Assembly: GCA_017455085.1 (NCBI GenBank)
Contig: JAFTBT010000109.1
Location: forward strand, 1 to 5,306
Origin: Synergistaceae bacterium
GTDB taxonomy: Bacteria > Synergistota > Synergistia > Synergistales > Aminobacteriaceae
Direction of reading: 5' to 3'
Length of the DNA stretch: 5,306 bases
This document shows positions 1 to 5,306 of this stretch, in pieces (positions within the stretch are counted from its first letter, which is position 1; each line of letters starts with the position of its first letter). The notes below the pieces were generated by a model. That model did not search any database, was not told the DNA's origin, and was given only the letters and a program-made list of their open reading frames with translations. Both the position numbers and the translations under genes were made by a program.

Positions 1-11
1 ATGTTATTACT

Positions 12-19
12 CCTCCTTT
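12..19 (-). promoter_or_regulatory. Ribosome binding site of a leftward gene starting at the window edge
   Basis: Read on the minus strand, positions 19 to 12 give AAAGGAGG, a near-perfect Shine-Dalgarno sequence. Nine bases further on (11 to 3), positions 2 and 1 read AT. If the first base outside the window is C on the plus strand, this makes an ATG at ideal spacing. I infer that a protein gene begins at the left border and runs leftward, in the same direction as the LysR gene. Nothing of its product is visible, and the start codon itself is unproven. Confidence 0.6.
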
Positions 20-61
20 GAGTTTTTCGTGATACTTGCAGAAATTACGAGTTTTAGTGAG

Positions 62-139
62 TGTATCGTGCCTCCTTCCTCGTGATACAAAACGTTGCGC
101 CAAACAGTCCCATATTCTCGAAGAAACTACCCGGCGCAA
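62..139 (-). other. Possible structured leader of the leftward gene
   Basis: On the minus strand, TTGCGCC (139-133) can pair with GGCGCAA (101-95). Inside that stem, TTCT and AGAA can close a small hairpin around TCG. Downstream, TGTATC (89-84) can pair with GATACA (67-62), enclosing the purine-rich AGGAAGGAGG (80-71). That segment looks like a ribosome binding site but has no ATG, GTG or TTG at usable spacing. Two successive hairpins ahead of the true ribosome binding site at 12-19 could be a regulatory leader. I do not recognise the conserved core of any known riboswitch, and each stem is short enough to arise by chance. Confidence 0.25.
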
Positions 140-179
140 AACTTAAAGCACACAACTATCATCACCTTATCCCGCACTA

Positions 180-188
180 TGCTATAAT
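180..188 (+). promoter_or_regulatory. Extended -10 promoter for the candidate small RNA
   Basis: TGCTATAAT is a perfect extended -10 element (TG, one base, TATAAT). No good -35 hexamer lies 16-18 bases upstream, but extended -10 promoters can work with a poor -35. The seven bases after TATAAT place transcription start at the purine G196, which is also the first base of the terminal stem of the candidate RNA. Confidence 0.5.
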
Positions 189-195
189 GAACGCA

Positions 196-297
196 GGACA
201 AGATACGATGAATGAGCAATCGCCCAATTAGTCGAATGCTAATATGAAAATTGTATGTAGAAAGTATTATAGCATGAAATCTCTTGTCCATTTTTTT
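196..297 (+). ncRNA. Candidate small RNA with paired ends and U-tract terminus
   Basis: This is an inferred RNA of about 100 nt, not a recognised family. It would start at G196, seven bases after the TATAAT at 183-188. Its first eight bases, GGACAAGA (196-203), are perfectly complementary to TCTTGTCC (282-289). One A and seven T (291-297) follow directly, as at an intrinsic terminator. Inside, CGAT (206-209) can pair with ATCG (219-222). ATGCTA (236-241) pairs with TAGCAT (270-275) and continues by three pairs across a two-base bulge. The outcome is a branched RNA closed by an end-to-end stem. No signal-recognition-particle GGAAGCAGC loop, tmRNA tag frame or familiar riboswitch core is present. 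It lies between the leftward edge gene and lysR, antisense to any read-through from lysR. A weakness is that the 8-bp stem closing a large loop is an unusual terminator. Confidence 0.45.
266..274 (-). promoter_or_regulatory. Leftward extended -10 motif
   Basis: The minus strand reads TGCTATAAT here, an exact copy of the extended -10 found on the plus strand at 180-188. It could start a leftward transcript near position 259, giving the edge gene a leader of about 250 nt. No convincing -35 is seen at normal spacing. The same bases also form one side of an internal stem in the candidate small RNA, which would explain their sequence without any promoter role. Confidence 0.3.
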
Positions 298-334
298 ATG
301 TCTTCACAAATTCTGCACACACCCTCCAGACTCT

Positions 335-1240
335 TCACACGTAACTCTCCGCATAAATCTTCATCAGCACTTTTTCAGGCTCAGAAATATATGCATTCTG
401 CCTGTGGACTATTCCGGCCTCAATTTTCACCGCTCCCCTGTCAGAATCGTACAGAGAGAAATGCTCCACTCCGTCATTTCCCGGCATTGACGGGCATATC
501 GTTACCCCGAATCCCTGACGCACCGCTGATACCGCATGACCAAGATTCCGAATGCTCAGGATTTTTCTGGGGGTGATTCTGTGGCGGGTCATGTACTCTT
601 CCGCAAAAGTGTGCGTGAATTTGTCGGTGTTCAGCACAATAAACGGGTAATCCCTCCAATCATCAGGCCTCAGGCACGGATACGAATACCCCTCATGCAT
701 AAATGCCTTATCCCGCAGCTTAAACCCTACCGGAGCAGCTAACACTATCTCTTCTCGGCCAAGTATGTTATACGTCAAATCAGAATACCTCTCAGATACG
801 TTGATGAATATCATTGTGAGTTCTCCGGAGCGTAACTTCTTCAGCAGTACTCTCGTACTCTCCTCAAAGACATTAATGCTCATCTCCGGGAAATGTCCGA
901 GAAACTTCGGCAGTATCTCCGCAATGAAGTAATCTCCCCTGCTGATCGGAAAACCTATGCGGATCTCTCCCCTGTTCCGTCTGGAGATGTCGGCTAACGT
1001 ATTCTCAAGCTGCGAGTTCAGAAAAAGTATCTCGTTGGCGGTCTTGATACACTGTTCACCCGCAAAGGTAGGCACTAAGTGATTGCCTGCCCTCTGAAAT
1101 AACAACGTCCCTGCTTCGTTCTCCACCCTCTGAAGGAATTTGCTCAATGCCGGCTGCGTGATATACAGTGCCCTAGATGCCTTGAGGATACTTCCTGACC
1201 GGCCAAGCTCGGCGATATATTCAAAGTCTCTTACGTTCAT
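335..1240 (-). CDS. LysR-family transcriptional regulator
   Basis: A 301-residue DNA-binding regulator, the usual length for the LysR family. The N-terminal winged helix-turn-helix spans about residues 1-60. It shows the family pattern: a short aromatic first helix, a GSILKAS.AL segment, and TQPALSKFLQRVE as recognition helix (about 28-40), then LLFQR and a T.AGE end. A linker helix (about 62-90) leads to the periplasmic-binding-like effector domain from GEIRIGF (about 91). That domain keeps the late glycine-rich GFGVTICPS stretch. ATG at 1240 is preceded on the minus strand by AGGGGGAG (1254-1247) at six bases. The gene faces away from the permease/hydrolase pair across 118 bp, the classic LysR arrangement, so it probably controls that pair in response to a small-molecule inducer. 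The inducer is not predictable from the sequence. No clear terminator follows its stop. Confidence 0.93.
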   Translation of the reverse strand: MNVRDFEYIAELGRSGSILKASRALYITQPALSKFLQRVENEAGTLLFQRAGNHLVPTFAGEQCIKTANEILFLNSQLENTLADISRRNRGEIRIGFPISRGDYFIAEILPKFLGHFPEMSINVFEESTRVLLKKLRSGELTMIFINVSERYSDLTYNILGREEIVLAAPVGFKLRDKAFMHEGYSYPCLRPDDWRDYPFIVLNTDKFTHTFAEEYMTRHRITPRKILSIRNLGHAVSAVRQGFGVTICPSMPGNDGVEHFSLYDSDRGAVKIEAGIVHRQNAYISEPEKVLMKIYAESYV

Positions 1241-1265
1241 GGAATACTCCCCCTATAACTTCAGG

Positions 1266-1285
1266 TTAATATCGCGTGAAATTAA
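1266..1285. promoter_or_regulatory. Candidate LysR operator
   Basis: TTAAT (1266-1270) and ATTAA (1281-1285) form a perfect 5-bp inverted repeat separated by ten bases. LysR proteins usually bind interrupted dyads of the T-N11-A type, so size and place fit although the spacing is one base off the simplest form. It lies between the lysR ribosome binding site and the -35 of the permease promoter, where a recognition site is expected. The short AT-rich arms make chance occurrence plausible. Confidence 0.35.
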
Positions 1286-1289
1286 TGAA

Positions 1290-1319
1290 TTGGAGTTTAT
1301 CGGAGTGCATCAATATAAT
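1290..1319 (+). promoter_or_regulatory. Promoter of the permease/hydrolase pair
   Basis: TTGGAG (1290-1295) and a perfect TATAAT (1314-1319) are separated by 18 bases, a good sigma-70-type promoter. Transcription would start near 1326, about 33 bases before the permease ATG. A 6-bp inverted repeat, TGAATT (1286-1291) and AATTCA (1317-1322), overlaps both promoter elements, so a protein bound there could block or assist polymerase. Confidence 0.6.
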
Positions 1320-1341
1320 TCAAGCATTCCAATTTTCTCAC

Positions 1342-1349
1342 AAGGAGGG
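1342..1349 (+). promoter_or_regulatory. Ribosome binding site of the permease
   Basis: AAGGAGGG ends nine bases before the ATG at 1359. It decides the permease start. The open frame continues upstream to an ATG at 1140, but that would run back through lysR and has no such site. Confidence 0.8.
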
Positions 1350-1358
1350 CAAAAATTT

Positions 1359-2628
1359 ATGAACTCTCAGCTAGTTATGGGTATTCTTCTGGTTATCATC
1401 ATCGGTCTGTTCCTCAGCGAAAAATTACCGCTCGCAGTCATCTCACTTTCCGGAGCGGTCATAGTCGGATTATTAGGCTTCGTTGAACACAGAACAGTCT
1501 TTGAGCCGTTTGCGTCAACGTCAATGATTCTCATGATCAGCATGATGATTGTGGGGTCTTCACTGTTCTACACGGGGCTTGCGCAGAAAATCGGCAACGT
1601 CCTCTACAACTTCACCGGCGGAAGTGAGCGCAGTCTGATTCTGATCTCCGTCCTCAGCGGAACACTGTTATCCTCAGTTTGCAGCGGAACAGCTACACTC
1701 GTTACACTCTTCCCGATAATCACGAGCTTATGCCTCACCGCAAAAGTCTCCGTGTCTCGCACATATCTGCCTCTAGCTTACGGAATATGCTTCGGCTCAA
1801 TACTCACGGTCGCCGCGTCCGGAATGGGGACAGCGTCATCGGGACTGCTCGAAAAAGCCGGATTCAGGGGCTGGGGATTCATAGAGCCTGCGTATGTCGG
1901 AGTGCCTCTTGCTGTGGTGGGAATACTTGTATTGATGTTCTTCGGGACAAAATTACTCCCTGACAACAAAAATATTGAGCCTGTCCGTGACGACGAAGAC
2001 GAAGACCCCGCAAAGCTCGTGAAGGAGTCTCCCGTGAAAATCTGGATCTCCGGAATCGTAATGATTGCGGTGTTCATAGTGATGATAATTTCTCCCAAAG
2101 GCTTGCCGCTGTACATGATCTCTTCGGCTGGAGTAGTAGTACTGCTTCTCACTGGGACTATCTCGCAAAAACAGATGTTCAACAGTATATCTTGGTCGTC
2201 TGTGTTCCTGATTGCAGGAATGACTACGGTAGCTAATGCAGTCTCGAAAAAGCGGACTCGGCAACACTATAGCGAACTGGATTCTTGCGCTATGCGGAGA
2301 AAGTCAAAGTCCGTTAGTGATCATTGCGGTGCTGCTTCTGGTTACGGCATTACTGACACAGTTTCTATCTAACAACGCTTCGATTTTGATCATGGCTCCG
2401 ATCGGAATGGCTCTCGCTGAAAAACTCGGCATTCAGCCTCATGCGTTCGTGATGGCTACATTTGTGGGGTGTCTGTCGTGTTTCTGCACACCGATGGCTA
2501 CTCCTGCACTTGCCTACGTTATGGAGCCCGGCGGGTACAAGTATATGGACTTCCTGAAAGCCGGATTTATGATGCAGATAGTGTACTTCGTTGTAGGAAT
2601 GGTAGTTATCCCTATGGTCTGGCTATAA
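1359..2628 (+). pseudogene. SLC13/DASS-type anion permease, frameshifted
   Basis: An inner-membrane transporter with about ten to twelve hydrophobic segments, of the SLC13/DASS (ArsB/NhaD-like) superfamily that carries di- and tricarboxylates, sulfate and related anions. The family's two inverted halves are visible. The first has the hairpin-like segment LLSSVCSGTAT (about residues 103-113). The second has LSNNAS, then CTPMATPALAYVMEPGGYKY near the C-terminus. An acidic loop (DDEDED, 211-216) lies mid-protein. The frame is intact through K297 (codon 2247-2249). It then leaves register and stops at 2372, while the remaining 125 residues run in the +1 frame to 2628. Removing one A from the five-A run at 2247-2251 restores a continuous protein of 422 residues, close to family length. 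Conservation on both sides argues for a very recent indel or a sequence error. The gene lies 27 bases ahead of the hydrolase, so they are probably co-transcribed. Confidence 0.82.
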
Positions 2629-2638
2629 TATGCGGATA

Positions 2639-2645
2639 AGGGGGA
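2639..2645 (+). promoter_or_regulatory. Ribosome binding site of the metallo-hydrolase
   Basis: AAGGGGG ends ten bases before the ATG at 2656, in the short gap after the permease stop. The gene therefore has its own translation start and need not depend on translation of the broken permease frame. Confidence 0.6.
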
Positions 2646-2655
2646 ATGATAAATC

Positions 2656-3768
2656 ATGTCTCAGTACTTATTCAGGAACGCACAGCTATGTGAAATCTCA
2701 GCAAAACGCTCCAGCAAAAAGGATATACGCGTAAAAGATGGAATAATCTCCGAAATTTCTGACTCGCTCGTACCGTCAGAGAATGACTCAGTGATTGACA
2801 TCGACGGAAAATATTTGTCGCCGGGCTGGACGGATTCACATGCACATATCTACGTTGGAGACTCTCTCGGAGTTCCGCAGGATATGATGCTGTACTCTGG
2901 TGTAACGTTTGTAGTTGACGCAGGGACAGCCGGACCGATGAACTTCGGGGATTTCGTGGAGGGTTCACTCAAGCCCGCAAAGCTCCCCGCAAAATCCTAT
3001 CTGCATATAGCACCCTACGGCGTGAACAAAAAGGGAGTCGAACTCATGGACTTGAGCAAAGTTGACGTAGATATGTGTGTTGACGCAGCAAGGCTCTTCC
3101 GGGATTACGTGATAGGTATCAAGCTCAGAATAGACCCTCGTGTGTGTGAGGACTGCCCGCGTGCTATGAAGCTCGCAAAGGAGATTGCTCACAAGGCCGG
3201 ACTGCCGACTATAGTTCACGCAAGCCGTACAGATATGAAGATGGAGGACGTTTTAGCGTTTCTGGAGCGGGGAGATGTTTTTGCTCACACTTACGCCAAC
3301 AAGACTCCGGGCATTCTGGACGAGAACGGCAGAGTCAAAAAATGCGTCTTTGAGGCACGAGAACGGGGAGTATTCTTTGATGTTTCTCACGGGAAGAGTA
3401 ATTTTTCGTTTGATGTGATGACTCGTGCGGTTGAGCAGGGATTTTTGCCGGACGTGGTATCAACTGACCTGCACAAAGGCAGCATAGACACTGTACACAG
3501 CCTTCCGGAAGTGATGAGCAAAGTGATGGGGTGCGGTGTGGAATTTTGGGATGTGCTGCAGATGGTTACGGAGAACGCCGCAAAAATGCTTGGCCTGCCG
3601 GAGAGGAATATAGTTGTTGCTGAGGGCAGAAGAGCTGATTTTACGGTGTTCACGGTGGATGAAGGGAGATTCACTTTTACGGACGCTGACGGAAAATCAA
3701 GGGAGTGCGCGAAAAAAGTCGTGCCTTTTATGAGTGTGATGGGAGGTGAGATATTCACGCACTCCTGA
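2656..3768 (+). CDS. Amidohydrolase-superfamily deacetylase (COG3964 type)
   Basis: A cytoplasmic metal-dependent hydrolase of 370 residues, a full-length amidohydrolase-superfamily enzyme. A small beta domain (about 1-55) leads to the barrel with PGWTDSHAH, giving metal ligands H62 and H64. K156 in GIKLR is placed to be the carboxylated bridging lysine. H188 (IVHAS) and H211 (FAHTY) supply the other ligands, and D271 (VSTDLH) is the catalytic aspartate. The C-terminal part closes the beta domain with the ADFTVF strand (about 327-332). The pattern resembles the COG3964 group, often annotated dihydroorotase or adenine deaminase. As I recall, characterised members instead hydrolyse acetyl-(R)-mandelate and N-acetyl-D-amino acid esters. 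The exact substrate here is unknown. The gene follows the anion permease by 27 bases, which suggests it processes the imported compound. All catalytic residues are present, so the enzyme should be active. Confidence 0.88.
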   Translation: MSQYLFRNAQLCEISAKRSSKKDIRVKDGIISEISDSLVPSENDSVIDIDGKYLSPGWTDSHAHIYVGDSLGVPQDMMLYSGVTFVVDAGTAGPMNFGDFVEGSLKPAKLPAKSYLHIAPYGVNKKGVELMDLSKVDVDMCVDAARLFRDYVIGIKLRIDPRVCEDCPRAMKLAKEIAHKAGLPTIVHASRTDMKMEDVLAFLERGDVFAHTYANKTPGILDENGRVKKCVFEARERGVFFDVSHGKSNFSFDVMTRAVEQGFLPDVVSTDLHKGSIDTVHSLPEVMSKVMGCGVEFWDVLQMVTENAAKMLGLPERNIVVAEGRRADFTVFTVDEGRFTFTDADGKSRECAKKVVPFMSVMGGEIFTHS

Positions 3769-3819
3769 TAGATATATGATAGTGCTTCATGATTATTCTT
3801 CATGATTAACCTTGTGCCT

Positions 3820-3864
3820 TCCGCCTTATGATGTGTATATTCTGCACACATTGGGCGGATTTTT
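3820..3864 (+). terminator. Intrinsic terminator after the hydrolase gene
   Basis: TCCGCC (3820-3825) pairs with GGCGGA (3854-3859). Inside, ATGTGT (3831-3836) pairs with ACACAT (3846-3851). The two stems are separated by small unpaired stretches, and five T (3860-3864) follow directly. It lies about 50 bases after the hydrolase stop and before the transketolase promoter, so it plausibly ends the permease/hydrolase transcript. The internal loop makes it less regular than a textbook hairpin. Confidence 0.6.
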
Positions 3865-3898
3865 GTGCGCTAACTTTTCACACATTTTCAGCACAAAA
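3861..3898 (+). repeat. Inverted repeat overlapping the terminator T tract
   Basis: TTTTGTGC (3861-3868) and GCACAAAA (3891-3898) are perfectly complementary over eight bases with a 22-base loop. The match extends by two more pairs (GA and TC) if one extra T is bulged. Forming this stem would occupy the U tract of the terminator at 3820-3864, so the two structures compete. Whether that matters is unknown. Confidence 0.4.
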
Positions 3899-3948
3899 TC
3901 ATCACACTTATTGCATGTTATCAGTATGTCTAAATTCTGCGTGTGGTC

Positions 3949-3954
3949 TATAAT
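3949..3954 (+). promoter_or_regulatory. -10 element of the transketolase promoter
   Basis: A perfect TATAAT lies 53 bases before the TTG start and after the upstream terminator, so transketolase likely has its own promoter with a leader of about 45 bases. No good -35 hexamer is seen at 16-18 bases, and there is no TG extension, so this rests on the -10 and the context alone. Confidence 0.45.
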
Positions 3955-3992
3955 ATTTCCAATTCCACAACAAAATTTATTCTACGAAATTT

Positions 3993-3998
3993 AGGAGG
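3993..3998 (+). promoter_or_regulatory. Ribosome binding site selecting a TTG start
   Basis: AGGAGG ends nine bases before TTG at 4008-4010. No ATG or GTG lies near in this frame upstream, and the next in-frame ATG (residue 32) falls just before the conserved SGHPGG motif and would remove the N-terminal helix. TTG is therefore the start. Confidence 0.85.
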
Positions 3999-4007
3999 CG
4001 GTTTATT

Positions 4008-5306
4008 TTGCTTGATAAACTTTCCGCAGATCATCTCTCACCTCAACAGATAACATCTCTCGAAGCTGCCGCAAAACGTGCCAGAGTCGCAGCTCTCACT
4101 ATGGTTACTGCCGCAAAATCCGGCCACCCCGGCGGAGCTTTCTCCAGCATGGAAATGTTCTTAACAGTCTACGGCATCGCTAACATCACTCCCGAAAATT
4201 GCAGCGACCTCAAACGCGACTATATCGTCGTCTCTCACGGCCACACTTCCGCCGGAGTCTATGCAGCTCTCAGTGAATGGGGCTTCATCGACAGAGACGA
4301 GGCAATGGCACATTTCCGCAACTGCGGCACGATTTTTCAGGGACATATCGAGCGCGAAGTTCCCGGCATAGACTGGGGAACCGGCAATCTCGGTCAGGGT
4401 CTTTCAGCAGGAGCAGGCTTTGCCCTCGCACAGCGCGCTAACGGCTACACCGGACACGTCTACGTCCTGATGGGCGACGGCGGACAGACTAAAGGCCAGT
4501 TAGCCGAAGCCAGACGCACCGCAGTAAAAGAAGGACTCACCGGATTAGTTGGACTCATCGACTACAACGATATTCAGCTCTCAGGTATGCGCAAGGACGT
4601 AATGCCCTGCAACATCAAAGAACTTTGGGAAGCTGACGGCTGGGAGGCTGTCGAGGTTGACGGACATTCTTTCAGCGCACTGTATGACGCTCTCAAAGCA
4701 GCAGGCACTCACGGGAAACCTACAGTGCTTCTCTGCAAAACAGTCATGGGCAAAGACGGCGGAGTCATGGAGGGAGTCGCGACATATCACGGCAAACCTC
4801 CCGCAGTTGATGATTACAACGCAATAGTCTCCGCACTCGGCGAGTCTCCTGAAACACTCACTAAGGCTCAGGCCAAGCGCAAGACTCCTTCAGCCGCAAA
4901 AGGCCGCACAGTAAGCTATCCTGCTGCACCAGTCATCGACACAGGCAAGCCGTTTGACTACGAAGGCGCAAAAGCCAGCGACAACAGAGGAGCTTTCGGA
5001 AAAGCATTAGCAGATGTCGGCAGGCTCAACTACAAGAAAGACGGACACACCCCGATTCTTGTGTTCGACTGTGATTTGTGGCCTTCAGTAATGACAAAGG
5101 GATTTCACGATAACTGCCCGGACTGGTACGTTCAGAGTGGCATTCAGGAGCATAACGTTGCTACTATGTCGGGAACTGCCAGCATTGCGGGAGTGGTCAG
5201 CCTGTGGGCGGAGTTCGGCGTTTTCGGAATCGATGAGGTCTACAATCAGCAGAGGCTCAACGATATTAATCTAGCAGGCAACAAAACAGTGCTTACTCAC
5301 GTAGGC
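4008..5306 (+). CDS. tkt: Transketolase, 3' end beyond the window
   Basis: The first 433 codons of a thiamine-diphosphate enzyme that moves two-carbon ketol units between sugar phosphates in the non-oxidative pentose phosphate pathway. The frame is open from TTG 4008 to the window end. Full-length single-chain members have roughly 620-660 residues, so about a third is missing. The cofactor-binding N domain shows SGHPGG (38-43), SHGHTSAG (76-83), GTGNLGQGLS (124-133), and the metal-binding GDG (156-158) with N187 about 30 residues on. A linker (about 265-320) precedes the pyrimidine-binding domain from DNRGAFGKAL (325). That domain carries the activating glutamate E381 in GIQEHN. Both domains lie on one chain, although the motifs resemble the split two-subunit type. 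K162 replaces the glutamate normally found four residues after GDG, while E167 is kept. It stands alone after a terminator, with its own likely promoter. Confidence 0.92.
   Translation, partial: MLDKLSADHLSPQQITSLEAAAKRARVAALTMVTAAKSGHPGGAFSSMEMFLTVYGIANITPENCSDLKRDYIVVSHGHTSAGVYAALSEWGFIDRDEAMAHFRNCGTIFQGHIEREVPGIDWGTGNLGQGLSAGAGFALAQRANGYTGHVYVLMGDGGQTKGQLAEARRTAVKEGLTGLVGLIDYNDIQLSGMRKDVMPCNIKELWEADGWEAVEVDGHSFSALYDALKAAGTHGKPTVLLCKTVMGKDGGVMEGVATYHGKPPAVDDYNAIVSALGESPETLTKAQAKRKTPSAAKGRTVSYPAAPVIDTGKPFDYEGAKASDNRGAFGKALADVGRLNYKKDGHTPILVFDCDLWPSVMTKGFHDNCPDWYVQSGIQEHNVATMSGTASIAGVVSLWAEFGVFGIDEVYNQQRLNDINLAGNKTVLTHVG

Noticed and set aside
127..291. Leftward 54-codon open frame starting with ATG just after the run of T
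   Set aside because: No Shine-Dalgarno sequence precedes the ATG, composition is odd, and it overlaps the candidate RNA on the opposite strand.
196..297. Signal recognition particle RNA or 6S RNA as identity of the candidate RNA
   Set aside because: The conserved GGAAGCAGC loop of SRP RNA is absent, and the length and shape do not fit 6S RNA with its central bubble.
310..321. 12-base ATTCTGCACACA repeated at 3839-3850
   Set aside because: One 12-base match is about what chance gives in a window this size, and the flanks do not match.
244..576. Rightward open frame of 110 codons beside the lysR end
   Set aside because: It overlaps the well-supported lysR gene on the other strand, has no ribosome binding site, and its product has no recognisable domain.
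1140..1358. Upstream in-frame extension of the permease to an ATG at 1140
   Set aside because: It would run through the start of lysR and the divergent promoter. AAGGAGGG before 1359 fixes the real start.
2247..2253. Programmed -1 frameshift at a slippery A-rich site
   Set aside because: The downstream frame is reached by skipping one base (+1), not by a -1 slip, so a DnaX-type slippery mechanism would not produce the full protein.
2236..2628. Independent small membrane-protein gene from ATG 2236
   Set aside because: Its residues continue the second half of the SLC13-type permease exactly, and no ribosome binding site sits before 2236. It is the 3' part of the broken gene.
3785..3808. 11-base direct repeat CTTCATGATTA, two copies with period 13
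   Set aside because: Two short AT-rich copies after a stop codon. Replication slippage is sufficient explanation, and there is no CRISPR-like or longer array.
3387..3851. Leftward 154-codon open frame opposite the hydrolase
   Set aside because: It is antisense to the metallo-hydrolase core motifs and has no ribosome binding site or domain, so it is a codon-bias shadow.

Overview
The window is a stretch of bacterial chromosome of intermediate GC content. Its genes start behind strong AGGAGG-type ribosome binding sites, and one starts with TTG. The divergent single-chain transketolase and general gene style would fit an anaerobic, gut-type bacterium, possibly Synergistota. That placement is an impression from protein style, not something proven here.

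Layout. Positions 1-334 hold no convincing protein gene. At the extreme left edge there is a strong leftward ribosome binding site (12-19) whose start codon would be split by the window border, so a leftward gene begins just outside. Its leader (about 62-139) can fold into two hairpins. Between 180 and 297 lies a candidate small RNA gene: an extended -10 promoter, a purine start at the right distance, an 8-bp stem joining the two ends of the transcript, and a run of seven T. This matches no RNA family I recognise and is the main candidate novelty. Positions 335-1240 (minus) encode a LysR-type regulator. It is divergent from a rightward pair: a membrane anion permease of the SLC13/DASS (ArsB/NhaD-like) type at 1359-2628, then a COG3964-type metallo-hydrolase/deacetylase at 2656-3768. 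The 118-bp divergent region carries a good promoter and inverted repeats that could be the regulator's operator. A hairpin with a T tail (3820-3864) ends the pair. A separate promoter and TTG-started transketolase gene follow (4008 to the window end, incomplete).

How the genes may work together. The permease would import an organic anion, the metallo-hydrolase would cleave an acyl ester or amide from it, and the LysR protein would switch the pair on when the substrate or product is present. The substrate is not readable from the sequence. The permease reading frame is broken by what looks like one extra A in a five-A run (2247-2251). Both halves are otherwise well conserved, so this is either a very recent mutation or a sequencing or assembly error. 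Transketolase belongs to the non-oxidative pentose phosphate pathway and appears to be an independent transcription unit. Its thiamine-diphosphate motif carries a lysine where most family members have a conserved glutamate.
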